From Ohtaekwangia sp966211525 (GTDB lineage Bacteria; Bacteroidota; Bacteroidia; Cytophagales; Cyclobacteriaceae): a stretch of 64,000 bases of DNA. Made by a program: the position numbers and the translations under genes. The stretch is taken from positions 1-64,000 of the forward strand of contig CBIHOZ010000006.1 of assembly GCA_966211525.1 (NCBI GenBank), in the 5' to 3' direction. The first letter of the stretch is position 1. Every line of letters starts with the position of its first letter. Shown piece after piece: positions 54,080 to 63,254 of the stretch. The notes under the pieces were generated by a model that ran no database searches, was not told the DNA's origin, and worked only from the letters and a program-made list of their open reading frames with translations.

Positions 54080-56977
54080 TTATTGTGAATGCAGGCAATA
54101 ATTGAAGATTGACTGGTAAATAACATCCTGTATACGCGACCGTATGTTGCTGGAGATTAGTCGTGTGTTACGATCTGGATATACCCGGTTCGACAAAAAT
54201 ATATAGACCATGTTAAACTCCGGATCAATCCACATACATGTGCCGGTAAAGCCGGTGTGACCATAGGTAAGCGGAGAAGCAGTAAGCGATGTAGGACTGT
54301 TCCATTCGCTTTGCACCGGTCTGTCCCAACCAATAGCCCTGCGTCCTTTATACATTTTGGTAGCGAAGGTGCGTACCGTTTCCGGTTTATAGTATTGATA
54401 CCCACCATATTTACCTTCTTGCAAAAGCATTTGCCCGAGCTTGGCCAGGTCAAGCGCACTGCTGAAGAGTCCGGCATGGCCGCTTACACCACCCATCATA
54501 GCTGCGCGTTCATCATGTACCGTGCCGGCTATTAACTTCTTCCGGTATATCTTGTCGAACTCCGTAGGTGCTATAGCCTGTACCGATAGTTGTTGGTTGT
54601 CGGTGGGGTTGAAGCGTGTTGTATAGGCACCAAGCGGTTCGTAAAAATTCTGCGCAAGAAAGTCATCCAGCGGTTGGTTTAGTACACGCTCGGCAATGTG
54701 TTGCATGATCATCAAACCTAGATCGCTATAGCGATAGGTATAGGGTGTTCGCGGAATTTTATCAGCCATCTTTGATTGGATGATCCACGACCAAACCGAA
54801 TCTTTCATCGCCTGCGAACCATATAGCCCCGGAGCTACCGGGAAGGGATGCGCTGCATCGCGCTTGCGGCTATAAAACTGCGGCAGAAATGTAGTGTCTT
54901 TCATCGTCTGCGGCCATAGCGGTATAAAGGGCGCAAGCCCCGCCTGGTGTGTAAGCATATCGATGATGGTAATATCTTTTTTGTTGCTGTTACGAAGCTC
55001 CGGTAAATAGAACGATGCTTTTTTGTTCAGATCAATCAACCCCTTCTCATACATAAACATGGTAGCCTGCAAGGTTGCCGATACTTTGGTAAGGGAGGCC
55101 AGATCATATATAGTATTTTCCGTTACTGGTGTCTTTTTCTCGTAAGTCAGGTATCCGAACGATTTATCATAGATAACTTTTCCGTTGCGTGCTACCAATA
55201 CCTGGCATCCCGGTGTTGCCATGTTGCGAATAGCTTCTTTGGCAATGCTGTCAATCTTGCTGAGTATATGACTGTCCATGCCGGCATCCTCAGGAGTAGA
55301 GTAGGTGAGCCTGTTTATAGCCGGTACTATATTTCCCGTGCCGCTCTGCAACTGGTCGCTGATCTTCATAGGTAACTGCGCATCGGCCGTAAGTCCTCCG
55401 AAAATTACCTGCGGCATGGCCTCCAGCATTTCCTCTGTATTAGTATAGGCGGTTACAACGGTAGAATACTGTGCAGCCGTGCGAAGAAATTCTTCATTGC
55501 CAAAATCACATAATATAACATCGTGCTCGCGAAAATTCTCCAGTAGTTTTTTCAGCTCTGCTAATTTTTCCGGTGGTGTTTGCGGATATATACCTATAAT
55601 ACACGTAAGCAATTGTTTGCCAGCCGCCAGTGTTGTAAGCTCCCGCTGCTGATGCAATGCGTAACGATCGGCATGTATATACCGCGATACATAATGAAAT
55701 AGCTCATCCGGCTTCTGCGTGGTGTCGCTGGTTATGTATATAAATCGTTTGTTGTCTAGTACAGATACCGGCAATACGTTGTCGCTGTTTTTTAAAACGG
55801 TTATAGCAGCTTGTTGTAATTTCTTGTTGAGAAGGTGGGCCTGTGGCGAGTTAAGTTTTAGTAAAAGATTGTCGGTGTTGATTGTGTTCTTCCTCCATAA
55901 ACCTGCATCATATTTTGCTGCGAGGATTTTCTTCACACTGTTGTTCAGTTGTTCTTCCAACGCTTTATCTCTGCGTACCTGTCGTCTTATTTTACGAATG
56001 GCAATGTTTATATCCTTTGGGTATAAAATGATGTCGTTGCCAGCCTGCAGCGCATAGAGCGATGCAAGTCCTTCGCTGTTCTTCTCCTGTATAGGCGGTA
56101 CGTTGCGCAGGTCTGCAAAGGCAAGTCCCTGGTAGTTCATATTTTTCTTTACCCAATCGCCAATGAATAAAGACGACAACATCTGTGACGTAAAATTATT
56201 CTTGCGTGCCAGGTTCATGTTGGTGTAGAACAACGGCAACTCGGTGCTGCCGGGAACAAAACCCATCAACCGGTTTTCAAAAAGTTTACGGAAAGTATAT
56301 ACCTGCGCAGTGTCAACGGTAGGTTGAATAATCGGCCAGCCTTTTTGTACATCGGTTATGGTTATACTCTGCACAGGAAAGTTTTTTACACACGCCAGCA
56401 CTTGTTCATCGGTCATGCCTTTCATAAAGGCAATGGCTTTGTTGGTGATACGATATTTATTTTCTCCGAAAGACTGATACTTGAGTGTAGTAGAAGCATT
56501 CATTTCTACCGTTGGGGCAAAGCTCAGGTTTACGCCTACCATTTTTAATTGCTGTGCTATAGCTTTGCCGAGTTCATACAACAGCGAGTCGTTTCGTATA
56601 GCCCCCAGCACCAGTGGCGATGGGTATGTAATCGTGCTATCTATACTCATACCGAGGCCACCTTCAGCATCCTGCGAAACAAAAAGCGGTATATCGGTTT
56701 GCTCTTGGAATCGGCGAACTTGGTTGGCGAGTTGTAACGGATTCCCGCCGGTGAGAATAATGCCACCGACTTGTTCATTTTTTACTTTCGATCGTATTTC
56801 GCTGAGTGCGGCAGCGTCACCCTGCGTAGGCACCGGCAACATAAACAACTGACCGATTTTCCGGTTGGTGTTCAGTGCATTGAAAACACTATCGACCCAT
56901 GCTTCGCGACTGAGCTGGGCAAATGTTGAAACGAAACAAAATAAAAGCGTACACAGACTGAGAGTCTTCTTAATCAT
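54080..56977 (-). CDS. GH3-like domain fused to a serine beta-lactamase-fold hydrolase
   Basis: A 965-residue secreted protein (signal peptide residues 1-20, FVSTFA). Residues about 25-360 are a glycoside hydrolase 3 domain of NagZ type (IGQLFMLPV, VGGIILTGGNP, FVSQDAEGGLGMSID), but the catalytic loop KHFPGHGD reads KNFPVQSITITD (198-209), lacking the acid/base His. The Asp at 289 (GLAFADLRNV) may correspond to the nucleophile. The C-terminal class C beta-lactamase fold is intact: S628-x-x-K631, Y750-S-D and H907-T-G. Such fusions are known in Bacteroidota and are thought to act on peptidoglycan; here only the hydrolase half looks active. Confidence 0.9.
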   Translation of the reverse strand: MIKKTLSLCTLLFCFVSTFAQLSREAWVDSVFNALNTNRKIGQLFMLPVPTQGDAAALSEIRSKVKNEQVGGIILTGGNPLQLANQVRRFQEQTDIPLFVSQDAEGGLGMSIDSTITYPSPLVLGAIRNDSLLYELGKAIAQQLKMVGVNLSFAPTVEMNASTTLKYQSFGENKYRITNKAIAFMKGMTDEQVLACVKNFPVQSITITDVQKGWPIIQPTVDTAQVYTFRKLFENRLMGFVPGSTELPLFYTNMNLARKNNFTSQMLSSLFIGDWVKKNMNYQGLAFADLRNVPPIQEKNSEGLASLYALQAGNDIILYPKDINIAIRKIRRQVRRDKALEEQLNNSVKKILAAKYDAGLWRKNTINTDNLLLKLNSPQAHLLNKKLQQAAITVLKNSDNVLPVSVLDNKRFIYITSDTTQKPDELFHYVSRYIHADRYALHQQRELTTLAAGKQLLTCIIGIYPQTPPEKLAELKKLLENFREHDVILCDFGNEEFLRTAAQYSTVVTAYTNTEEMLEAMPQVIFGGLTADAQLPMKISDQLQSGTGNIVPAINRLTYSTPEDAGMDSHILSKIDSIAKEAIRNMATPGCQVLVARNGKVIYDKSFGYLTYEKKTPVTENTIYDLASLTKVSATLQATMFMYEKGLIDLNKKASFYLPELRNSNKKDITIIDMLTHQAGLAPFIPLWPQTMKDTTFLPQFYSRKRDAAHPFPVAPGLYGSQAMKDSVWSWIIQSKMADKIPRTPYTYRYSDLGLMIMQHIAERVLNQPLDDFLAQNFYEPLGAYTTRFNPTDNQQLSVQAIAPTEFDKIYRKKLIAGTVHDERAAMMGGVSGHAGLFSSALDLAKLGQMLLQEGKYGGYQYYKPETVRTFATKMYKGRRAIGWDRPVQSEWNSPTSLTASPLTYGHTGFTGTCMWIDPEFNMVYIFLSNRVYPDRNTRLISSNIRSRIQDVIYQSIFNYCLHSQ

Positions 56978-57153
56978 CCGGTTATAGAAGTTTAAAAAAT
57001 GGAGCGATAAGCCAACTTTCGTGAGCGAAGTTAATGGTTAAATTTTTAACGATAAATTCCGGGCAACATTTCACCGGGCAGATCTAAAAATCTGGCGAAT
57101 CCTTTTATAAAATTTACCACCTTTGTAATTCCACAATTTGCAAGATTGCGTTC

Positions 57154-58971
57154 ATGCCCGACATCATTCAGCTATTACCCGATTCCATTGCAAACCAGAT
57201 TGCTGCTGGTGAGGTTGTGCAGCGTCCGGCATCTGCTGTAAAAGAATTGATGGAGAATTCCATTGATGCCGGGGCAAAAAATATCAAGCTCATCATTAAA
57301 GAAGCCGGTAAAACTTTGTTACAGGTGATTGATGATGGCATTGGTATGTCGGAAACCGATGCACGCATGAGCCTCGAGCGACATGCTACTTCCAAGATCC
57401 GAAAGGCTGAAGATCTTTTTGAACTGTATACCATGGGCTTTCGTGGTGAAGCGCTTGCTTCCATCGCGGCTGTGGCGCAGGTTGAATTGAAGACGCGGCC
57501 CGCAGACCAGGAGTTGGGAACCTGTATAGTGGTGGAAGGATCGGATGTAAAAAAACAGGAGCCCGTAGCCTGCGACAAAGGAACGAGCATCAGTGTTAAA
57601 AATCTTTTCTATAATATACCCGCCCGAAGAAATTTTTTGAAGTCGAACCCGGTAGAGTTGAAGCACATTATCGATGAATTTCAGCGGCTGGCATTGGCGC
57701 ACCCGGAAATTACATTCTCGTTTATTCAGAATGATGAACAGGTATATGATTTACCGGCCACCAAGCTCAGCCAACGGGTAGTAAATCTCTTTGGAAAATC
57801 GTACAAAGAACAACTCGCTACATGCCAGGAGGAAACCGATACGGTAAAAGTAACTGGCTATGTAGGTAAGCCAGACTTTGCACGCAAAACCAGGGGCGAA
57901 CAATTTTTGTTTGTGAATCGCAGGTTCATTCGCAGCAATTATCTGAACCATGCTGTGATGACGGCCTTCGAAGGATTGATTGTTGAGAACAGTTTTCCGT
58001 TCTATGTACTGTTTATTGAAATCGATCCGAAACATATTGATGTGAATGTTCATCCTACAAAAACAGAAATCAAGTTTGATGATGAACGTGCAGTATATGC
58101 GGTAGTGCGTGCTGCTGTGCGACAGGCAATTGGTTCGCATAACTTAACACCGGCTATAGATTTCAATGCTGATGTTAATTTTATTTCGAAGCTTAACAAT
58201 GCCAACAGTCAGTCGAAGCAGGTTTACTTCGAAGAACGATTCAGTACCGCGCTGCATCGCTCGAACTCCGAAAACTGGGAGAAACTATACGAGGCTCCGG
58301 AAGTGAAACCTGCGGAGATAAAACAACAGGATGTCATCGAAACATCGGGCGTGCAGACGCTGCGTTTTGAGAGTGCAATAAATCAATCTAGCCCCGCGAC
58401 TGCATCAGAAGAAAAGGCTTTGTTCCAACTTCATGCGCGATACATCGTTAAACAGGTGCGGTCTGGCATGATGATTATAGAGCAACAGGCTGCACATGAA
58501 CGTATACTGTTTGAAAAGTTTTTGAACCAGCTCAAAAATAAATCCGGACAAAGTCAGCAGAGTTTGTTTCCGCAGGCGATAACATTCAGTGCTGCCGATT
58601 TTGCGTTAGCGCTGGAGATGCAGCAGGAGATTGAAGCGCTGGGTTTCCGATTCGATGTGTTTGGTAAAAATACGTTGGTAGTAAATGGTGTGCCGGCCAA
58701 CGTGCAGGCCGGTAACGAAAAAGAATTGTTCGAAGGATTGATCGAGCAGTTTAAAGTAAACCAGTCGGAGCTGGCGTTGCCGTTGCAGGAAAACCTGGCG
58801 CGTGCGCTGGCGAGACGTGCTTCGATTAAAACCGGACAGCCGCTGGTGCGCGAAGAGATGCAGGCGCTGGTAGATAGTTTGTTTGCGTGCTCAACATCAA
58901 ACTACTCGCCGGATGGCAAACCGACATTTTTTATTTTTGAATTGAATAAAATTGAAAGTTATTTTCGATAA
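57154..58971 (+). CDS. mutL: DNA mismatch repair protein MutL
   Basis: A 605-residue GHKL ATPase coordinating mismatch repair. The ATP-binding motifs are complete: LMENSIDAGAKNIKL, DDGIGM, TMGFRGEALASIAA and KGTSISVKNLFYNIPAR. The C-terminal dimerisation domain starts near residue 415 (ALFQLHARYIVKQV). The metal-binding endonuclease motif DQHAxxERIxYE appears as EQQAAHERILFEKF (first residue changed), and the end SNYSPDGKPTFFIF lacks the usual CPHGRP cysteine; nicking activity is therefore uncertain. It is followed 47 nt later by two rhomboid genes. Confidence 0.95.
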   Translation: MPDIIQLLPDSIANQIAAGEVVQRPASAVKELMENSIDAGAKNIKLIIKEAGKTLLQVIDDGIGMSETDARMSLERHATSKIRKAEDLFELYTMGFRGEALASIAAVAQVELKTRPADQELGTCIVVEGSDVKKQEPVACDKGTSISVKNLFYNIPARRNFLKSNPVELKHIIDEFQRLALAHPEITFSFIQNDEQVYDLPATKLSQRVVNLFGKSYKEQLATCQEETDTVKVTGYVGKPDFARKTRGEQFLFVNRRFIRSNYLNHAVMTAFEGLIVENSFPFYVLFIEIDPKHIDVNVHPTKTEIKFDDERAVYAVVRAAVRQAIGSHNLTPAIDFNADVNFISKLNNANSQSKQVYFEERFSTALHRSNSENWEKLYEAPEVKPAEIKQQDVIETSGVQTLRFESAINQSSPATASEEKALFQLHARYIVKQVRSGMMIIEQQAAHERILFEKFLNQLKNKSGQSQQSLFPQAITFSAADFALALEMQQEIEALGFRFDVFGKNTLVVNGVPANVQAGNEKELFEGLIEQFKVNQSELALPLQENLARALARRASIKTGQPLVREEMQALVDSLFACSTSNYSPDGKPTFFIFELNKIESYFR

Positions 58972-59018
58972 CCTCGGATAGAATACCGGGTACTACAGGA
59001 TTAATTAAGATATACTAT

Positions 59019-59657
59019 ATGCTCAGACTCACACCGGTTGTTAGAAGTATCATTATTATAAATGTTATTGTATTCATAGCAGAACTGATTGCTCCTAAAA
59101 TGAATTTTGGCGATTGCTTTGGTGGCGGCATGGGATACGATGTACAGAATGATATCATAACAGGATTCCTGTCGATGTGGAACACTCGCACCGATTGTTT
59201 CAGACCCTACCAGCTCTTTACCTATATGTTTGTGCACGGAGGCTTTATGCATATATTCTTTAATATGCTTACGCTCGCCTTTATGGGGCCTATGCTGGAA
59301 TCGTATTGGGGAACGAAACGTTTTACCATGTTCTATATGGTTACCGGTATTGGTGCCGGAATATTTAATATCATCGTAGATCGCTACCTGGGTGTTGGTT
59401 CTTATGGTATAATGCTGGGCGCTTCCGGTGCTATCTATGGTGTACTGATGGGGTTTGGTATGATGTTTCCGAATATGGAGATCATGCTGCTGATACCTCC
59501 TATACCGATCAAGGCAAAGTATCTTGTTATTTTACTGGGCGGTATGAATTTCTTTATGGACAAAAGCGGAAATGTAGCACACTTCGCTCACCTGGGCGGT
59601 GTGATCTTCGCGTTCCTGCTCATTACAGCCTGGCGAAAACGGGGAGACTTGAGTTAG
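59019..59657 (+). CDS. rhomboid family intramembrane serine protease
   Basis: A 212-residue protein with about six membrane helices. The catalytic Ser is in MLGASGAIYGV (GxSG) and the His in VAHFAHLGG; the oxyanion region HGGFMHIFFNML is present. It would cleave membrane proteins within the bilayer. It forms a tandem with a second rhomboid gene 47 nt downstream, both on the plus strand behind mutL. Confidence 0.92.
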   Translation: MLRLTPVVRSIIIINVIVFIAELIAPKMNFGDCFGGGMGYDVQNDIITGFLSMWNTRTDCFRPYQLFTYMFVHGGFMHIFFNMLTLAFMGPMLESYWGTKRFTMFYMVTGIGAGIFNIIVDRYLGVGSYGIMLGASGAIYGVLMGFGMMFPNMEIMLLIPPIPIKAKYLVILLGGMNFFMDKSGNVAHFAHLGGVIFAFLLITAWRKRGDLS

Positions 59658-59704
59658 AAAGCAGGGTATAATAATTTCGAAAATTGCTATAACAGCAACA
59701 GTAT

Positions 59705-60601
59705 ATGTTTGACGATTTTAAGAACGCGTTTAGCCGGTATAACAATGCACACGTGCAGTTGATCATCATCAACGTAGTGGTGTTTTTGGCAATGGCGGTG
59801 ATTACGGTAGTTGCTACCATAAGTAAGTTTCCTGAAATAGCAGAGTGGCTGCATCGGCAGGTAGCAATTCCGGCTCCCTTCATGGCCTATATAGTAAAGC
59901 CGTGGACGATCATTACGTATGCATTTGTGCATGACCTCGGAGATATATTTCATATACTCTTTAACATGCTGTTCCTGTACTGGTTCGGTAAGTTGTTTGT
60001 GGAGTATTTGGGAAGCGACAAACTCGTTGCTGTATATGTGTTGGGAGCACTGGCCGGCGGTATAGCATATTTGTTAGTATATAACTTCATTCCGTTCTTC
60101 ATGGAACGAACTCCGGGGTTGGGGATGATTGGGGCATCAGCGGCTGTATATGCTATTGTGGTTGCAACGGCTACGTTGTTACCCGACTATACCTTCTTCT
60201 TGTTGTTTCTCGGTCCGGTTAGGATTAAATATATAGCAGCGTTTTATATCATAGCGTCATTCGTAGGAACCATTTCGGCAAACGCAGGCGGAAATATAGC
60301 CCACCTCGGTGGCGCACTGATTGGTTTTGTATATATCAAACAACTTCAGGCAGGTTCGAACTGGGGAAGCTGGGTTACAGCCACCATCGATTTCTTTAAG
60401 GGCTTATTCAAGCCGCGTCTCCGGGTAAAAGTATCGTACCGTAATGAAAATACATCGGGTAAATCTGCAGCACAACCCAAAGGTTCTTCGATTTCGCAAG
60501 CTGAGATCGATGCTATACTCGATAAGATTTCAGATGGCGGCTATGAGAGTTTAACCAAAGAGGAAAAGGATAAACTCTTCAACGCCAGCAAAAAACAATA
60601 A
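59705..60601 (+). CDS. rhomboid protease with DUF6576-like tail
   Basis: A 298-residue rhomboid. The first 215 residues hold about six helices; the Ser is in GMIGASAAVYAIV (GxSA instead of the usual GxSG) and the His in NIAHLGGALIGF. HDLGDIFHILFNMLFLYWFG matches the HxxxHxxxN-like helix. The C-terminal cytoplasmic tail (QAEIDAILDKISDGGYESLT) is a short helical unit typical of Bacteroidota rhomboids. The GASA change is conservative, so activity is likely. Its stop is 3 nt from that of the convergent TPR gene. Confidence 0.9.
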   Translation: MFDDFKNAFSRYNNAHVQLIIINVVVFLAMAVITVVATISKFPEIAEWLHRQVAIPAPFMAYIVKPWTIITYAFVHDLGDIFHILFNMLFLYWFGKLFVEYLGSDKLVAVYVLGALAGGIAYLLVYNFIPFFMERTPGLGMIGASAAVYAIVVATATLLPDYTFFLLFLGPVRIKYIAAFYIIASFVGTISANAGGNIAHLGGALIGFVYIKQLQAGSNWGSWVTATIDFFKGLFKPRLRVKVSYRNENTSGKSAAQPKGSSISQAEIDAILDKISDGGYESLTKEEKDKLFNASKKQ

Positions 60602-60604
60602 GCT

Positions 60605-61849
60605 TTAGCGCATTATCAACGCGTTAGCTACCCATTGGTAAATGAGTACACCGAAGATGAATACGGTTGAAAGTACTCCCGTATCACCAGTTGCTATAAA
60701 CTCATACATGGCACCTATGCCTACGAGTGCCAGTGCGATGGTATAAATAACAAGTATAGTTCGTGAACTCTGCTTTCGGGCATTGTACATGGATGAGAGC
60801 GGAATCATCATCGCTATACCGTAAATGCCAAGCATCACGAACAGAACATCTCCGGTAAATAGTGCCGTAATAAATCCGACTACACTCAATCCAAAAGCTA
60901 TACCTACAAAGTTGGAGGAACTTGTTTCGTCTTCTGTCAGCGCGTAACGTCCATATACATTCAGTCGCAGAAATAAATTGGACAGTGGCGTGATAACCCA
61001 AGTTGAAATAGCAAATGCTGTGTAGAGATATATGATCGGGTAGAGGATTACTCCAAGTTGAGGGTTGTTCTCAGCAGCGCCTCGTAATACACGAACACCT
61101 ATATATAGGCCTATAATAATCGCCCACTGCGCCTGTCCCTTAAAGTTCGAAATCCAGAATGCATACTTCAGGAAAATGCGATAAAACCAGTAACGAGCTT
61201 TCAGTCCTTCTACAAGTCCGGCTTTTGCATAGCTATAATTAGGGTTGATCTTTAGTGCCTCGCGAAAATGTTCGAGTGCTTTTTTGTGATCCCCTTTTTC
61301 CAGTAAGCTCCAACCGAGGTTGGTATGCGTTAATTCATTCTCCGGATTTTTATTTAACGCTTCCTGTATGGTTGAATAGGCTTCGTCTTTTTTATCGAGC
61401 TTGTATAGCGCAGTTGAGCGGGTGTTGAGACATTGCAAATTGTCAGGATCACTTTCGAGTCCTTTGTTAGCGTACTCAAGCGCTTCGTTCCATTCTTTCT
61501 GATTGATTTTAATGGCCGCGAGTAATCCGAAGTAATCAGCGTTGTGCGGATCGTATGCTATAGCATTACGGATAAATTTCTCCGCCTCTTTCATATTGTC
61601 GGCCTTGAAATAGAACAACGACTGCAGGTATAGCAGGTAATCGTTATCAGGCTCGCGACCGATAGCATTCTGAATTACCTGGAGTGCTTCCTGCTGTTTA
61701 TCAAGTTCTGATAAACATATAGCGAACAACGCTAACGCAAGCGTGTTGTTCGGATCGCTTGCCAGTACAGATCGTAGCTCGGTTTCGGCATCTTTGTAAC
61801 GTTGCTGGTTAACAAGCTGCTGCGCTCTTTCCAATTGCGGATTAATCAT
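60605..61849 (-). CDS. TPR protein with C-terminal membrane helices
   Basis: A 414-residue protein: about six TPRs in residues 1-215 (YLQSLFYFKADNMKEAEKFI, HKKALEHFREALKINPNYSY), with no signal peptide, then 4-5 membrane helices (about 245-410). The TPRs should face the cytoplasm. It overlaps the preceding AAA gene by 4 nt (ATGA), so the two are translationally coupled and probably act together as a membrane-attached chaperone or unfoldase complex. No named family is recognised for the membrane half. Confidence 0.85.
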   Translation of the reverse strand: MINPQLERAQQLVNQQRYKDAETELRSVLASDPNNTLALALFAICLSELDKQQEALQVIQNAIGREPDNDYLLYLQSLFYFKADNMKEAEKFIRNAIAYDPHNADYFGLLAAIKINQKEWNEALEYANKGLESDPDNLQCLNTRSTALYKLDKKDEAYSTIQEALNKNPENELTHTNLGWSLLEKGDHKKALEHFREALKINPNYSYAKAGLVEGLKARYWFYRIFLKYAFWISNFKGQAQWAIIIGLYIGVRVLRGAAENNPQLGVILYPIIYLYTAFAISTWVITPLSNLFLRLNVYGRYALTEDETSSSNFVGIAFGLSVVGFITALFTGDVLFVMLGIYGIAMMIPLSSMYNARKQSSRTILVIYTIALALVGIGAMYEFIATGDTGVLSTVFIFGVLIYQWVANALIMR

Positions 61850-63171
61850 TTCTTGATTTTTAAATACTCCAGAATTTCATCGTACAGACCTGAATCATTT
61901 GCATACAACGCGTAGTTACGAGCGGTATTAAACCATTCCTTTGTAGATGGCTTAACTTGCTTCAATGAAGCGAGCAGATCTTTGGTGCGTATAGGCTGGG
62001 GGATACCTTTCTCAAACGACTCTCTTAATTTTTCTTCAATCGCTATATCTATTACTGCGCGCAGGTCGGCTCCCGAAAAATCAGCAGTCTGTTTTGCCAA
62101 CGCAGCGTAATCAACATTATCAAGCGGTTTATCTTTCAGCAATATTTTCAGAATGGAATTTCTTCCTTCTATATCCGGTGGCTGTACAAAAATAATCCGG
62201 TCAAATCTTCCCGGTCTTCTGAATGCACCATCGAGATGCCACGGAGCATTGGTAGCACCGAGTATAAGAACACCATCGTTGGAAGCATCAAGTCCATCCA
62301 TCTCGGTAAGAAACTGGTTGATGAGTGTCTTGCTTGAAGAATGCCGCATATCCGAGCGACTTGCTCCCAGCGCATCAATCTCATCAAAAAATAAAACGCA
62401 GGGAGTTCTTCTTCGGGCCAGTTCAAAAATCTGGTGAAGTTTACTTTCACTTTGTCCCATCCACATATCAAGTACATCATGTATACCTACCGATATAAAG
62501 CTGGCGTTGATTTGTCCTGCGGTAGCACGCGCCAGGTGAGTCTTGCCACATCCCGGAGGACCGTATAAAAGTATACCTCCGCCAACCTTTTTGCCATACG
62601 CCTTGTATAGCTCGGGGTGTAGCATCGGTTGTATGATCTTTATCTTGATCTCTTCCTTCACTTTGTTCATGCCGCCCACATCATCAAAGTTTATCGTGGG
62701 GCGTTCCATGTTACGCACTTCGCGTTCTATAGAGTCGAGCAGTTCCTCCACTTCTCCCTGGGGTGCAGACGAAGGCTTTCGCAGGTGTTGATCCAGTTCT
62801 TCATCCAGCAGCGAAGGGTTTAACTGCAACGCCTGTTTGTAGTAATCTATAGCTTTGTTGCGTTCTTCATTTCGTAGCAGCGAACGGCTTAGCAACATCA
62901 GCAGGCTTACATCGTTGGGCTTTAATTCAATGAGGTCTTCGAGTATAACAATGGCTGTGGAATACTTCTGCTGCGCAAAGTATATTTTAGCCAGACCGGA
63001 TTTAGCCTGTATATTCTGCGGCTCGGCTTCGAGTACAATTTTATATTCGGCTTCTGCTTCCTGCAGCAGGTTGCTGTTCAGCAACGCTTCTGCCAGTGTT
63101 AAACGTAAGGGTATATTTTGCGGAGAGAGTTTAAGAGCTTCCCGTAAATTCTGAATGAGTTCTTCCTGCAT
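61846..63171 (-). CDS. AAA ATPase with N-terminal TPRs (unfoldase-like)
   Basis: A 441-residue protein starting MQEELIQNLREALKLSPQNI. Residues 1-130 are TPRs; then a linker (VRNMERPTINFDDVGGMNKV) and a single AAA domain with Walker A YGPPGCGKTHLA, Walker B CVLFFDEIDALG, sensor ILGATNAPWHLDGAFRRPGR with arginine fingers, as in FtsH/p97/proteasomal ATPases. No protease domain is fused. A start 30 nt upstream is possible but less family-like. The stop overlaps the start of the TPR membrane gene (ATGA), making a two-gene unit. Confidence 0.9.
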   Translation of the reverse strand: MQEELIQNLREALKLSPQNIPLRLTLAEALLNSNLLQEAEAEYKIVLEAEPQNIQAKSGLAKIYFAQQKYSTAIVILEDLIELKPNDVSLLMLLSRSLLRNEERNKAIDYYKQALQLNPSLLDEELDQHLRKPSSAPQGEVEELLDSIEREVRNMERPTINFDDVGGMNKVKEEIKIKIIQPMLHPELYKAYGKKVGGGILLYGPPGCGKTHLARATAGQINASFISVGIHDVLDMWMGQSESKLHQIFELARRRTPCVLFFDEIDALGASRSDMRHSSSKTLINQFLTEMDGLDASNDGVLILGATNAPWHLDGAFRRPGRFDRIIFVQPPDIEGRNSILKILLKDKPLDNVDYAALAKQTADFSGADLRAVIDIAIEEKLRESFEKGIPQPIRTKDLLASLKQVKPSTKEWFNTARNYALYANDSGLYDEILEYLKIKK

Positions 63172-63254
63172 ATATGAACACAATTTGACTGAAAGATGCA
63201 AAGTTTGATCAGCTCGCGCAATACACGGTTACAATATGTATAGTCGCGCGAGGT

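Noticed and set aside
54078..54103. Inverted repeat AATTATTG/CAATAATT at the end of the GH3 fusion gene
   Set aside because: The stem is all A/T except one pair and the following tract is not T-rich; too weak to call a terminator.
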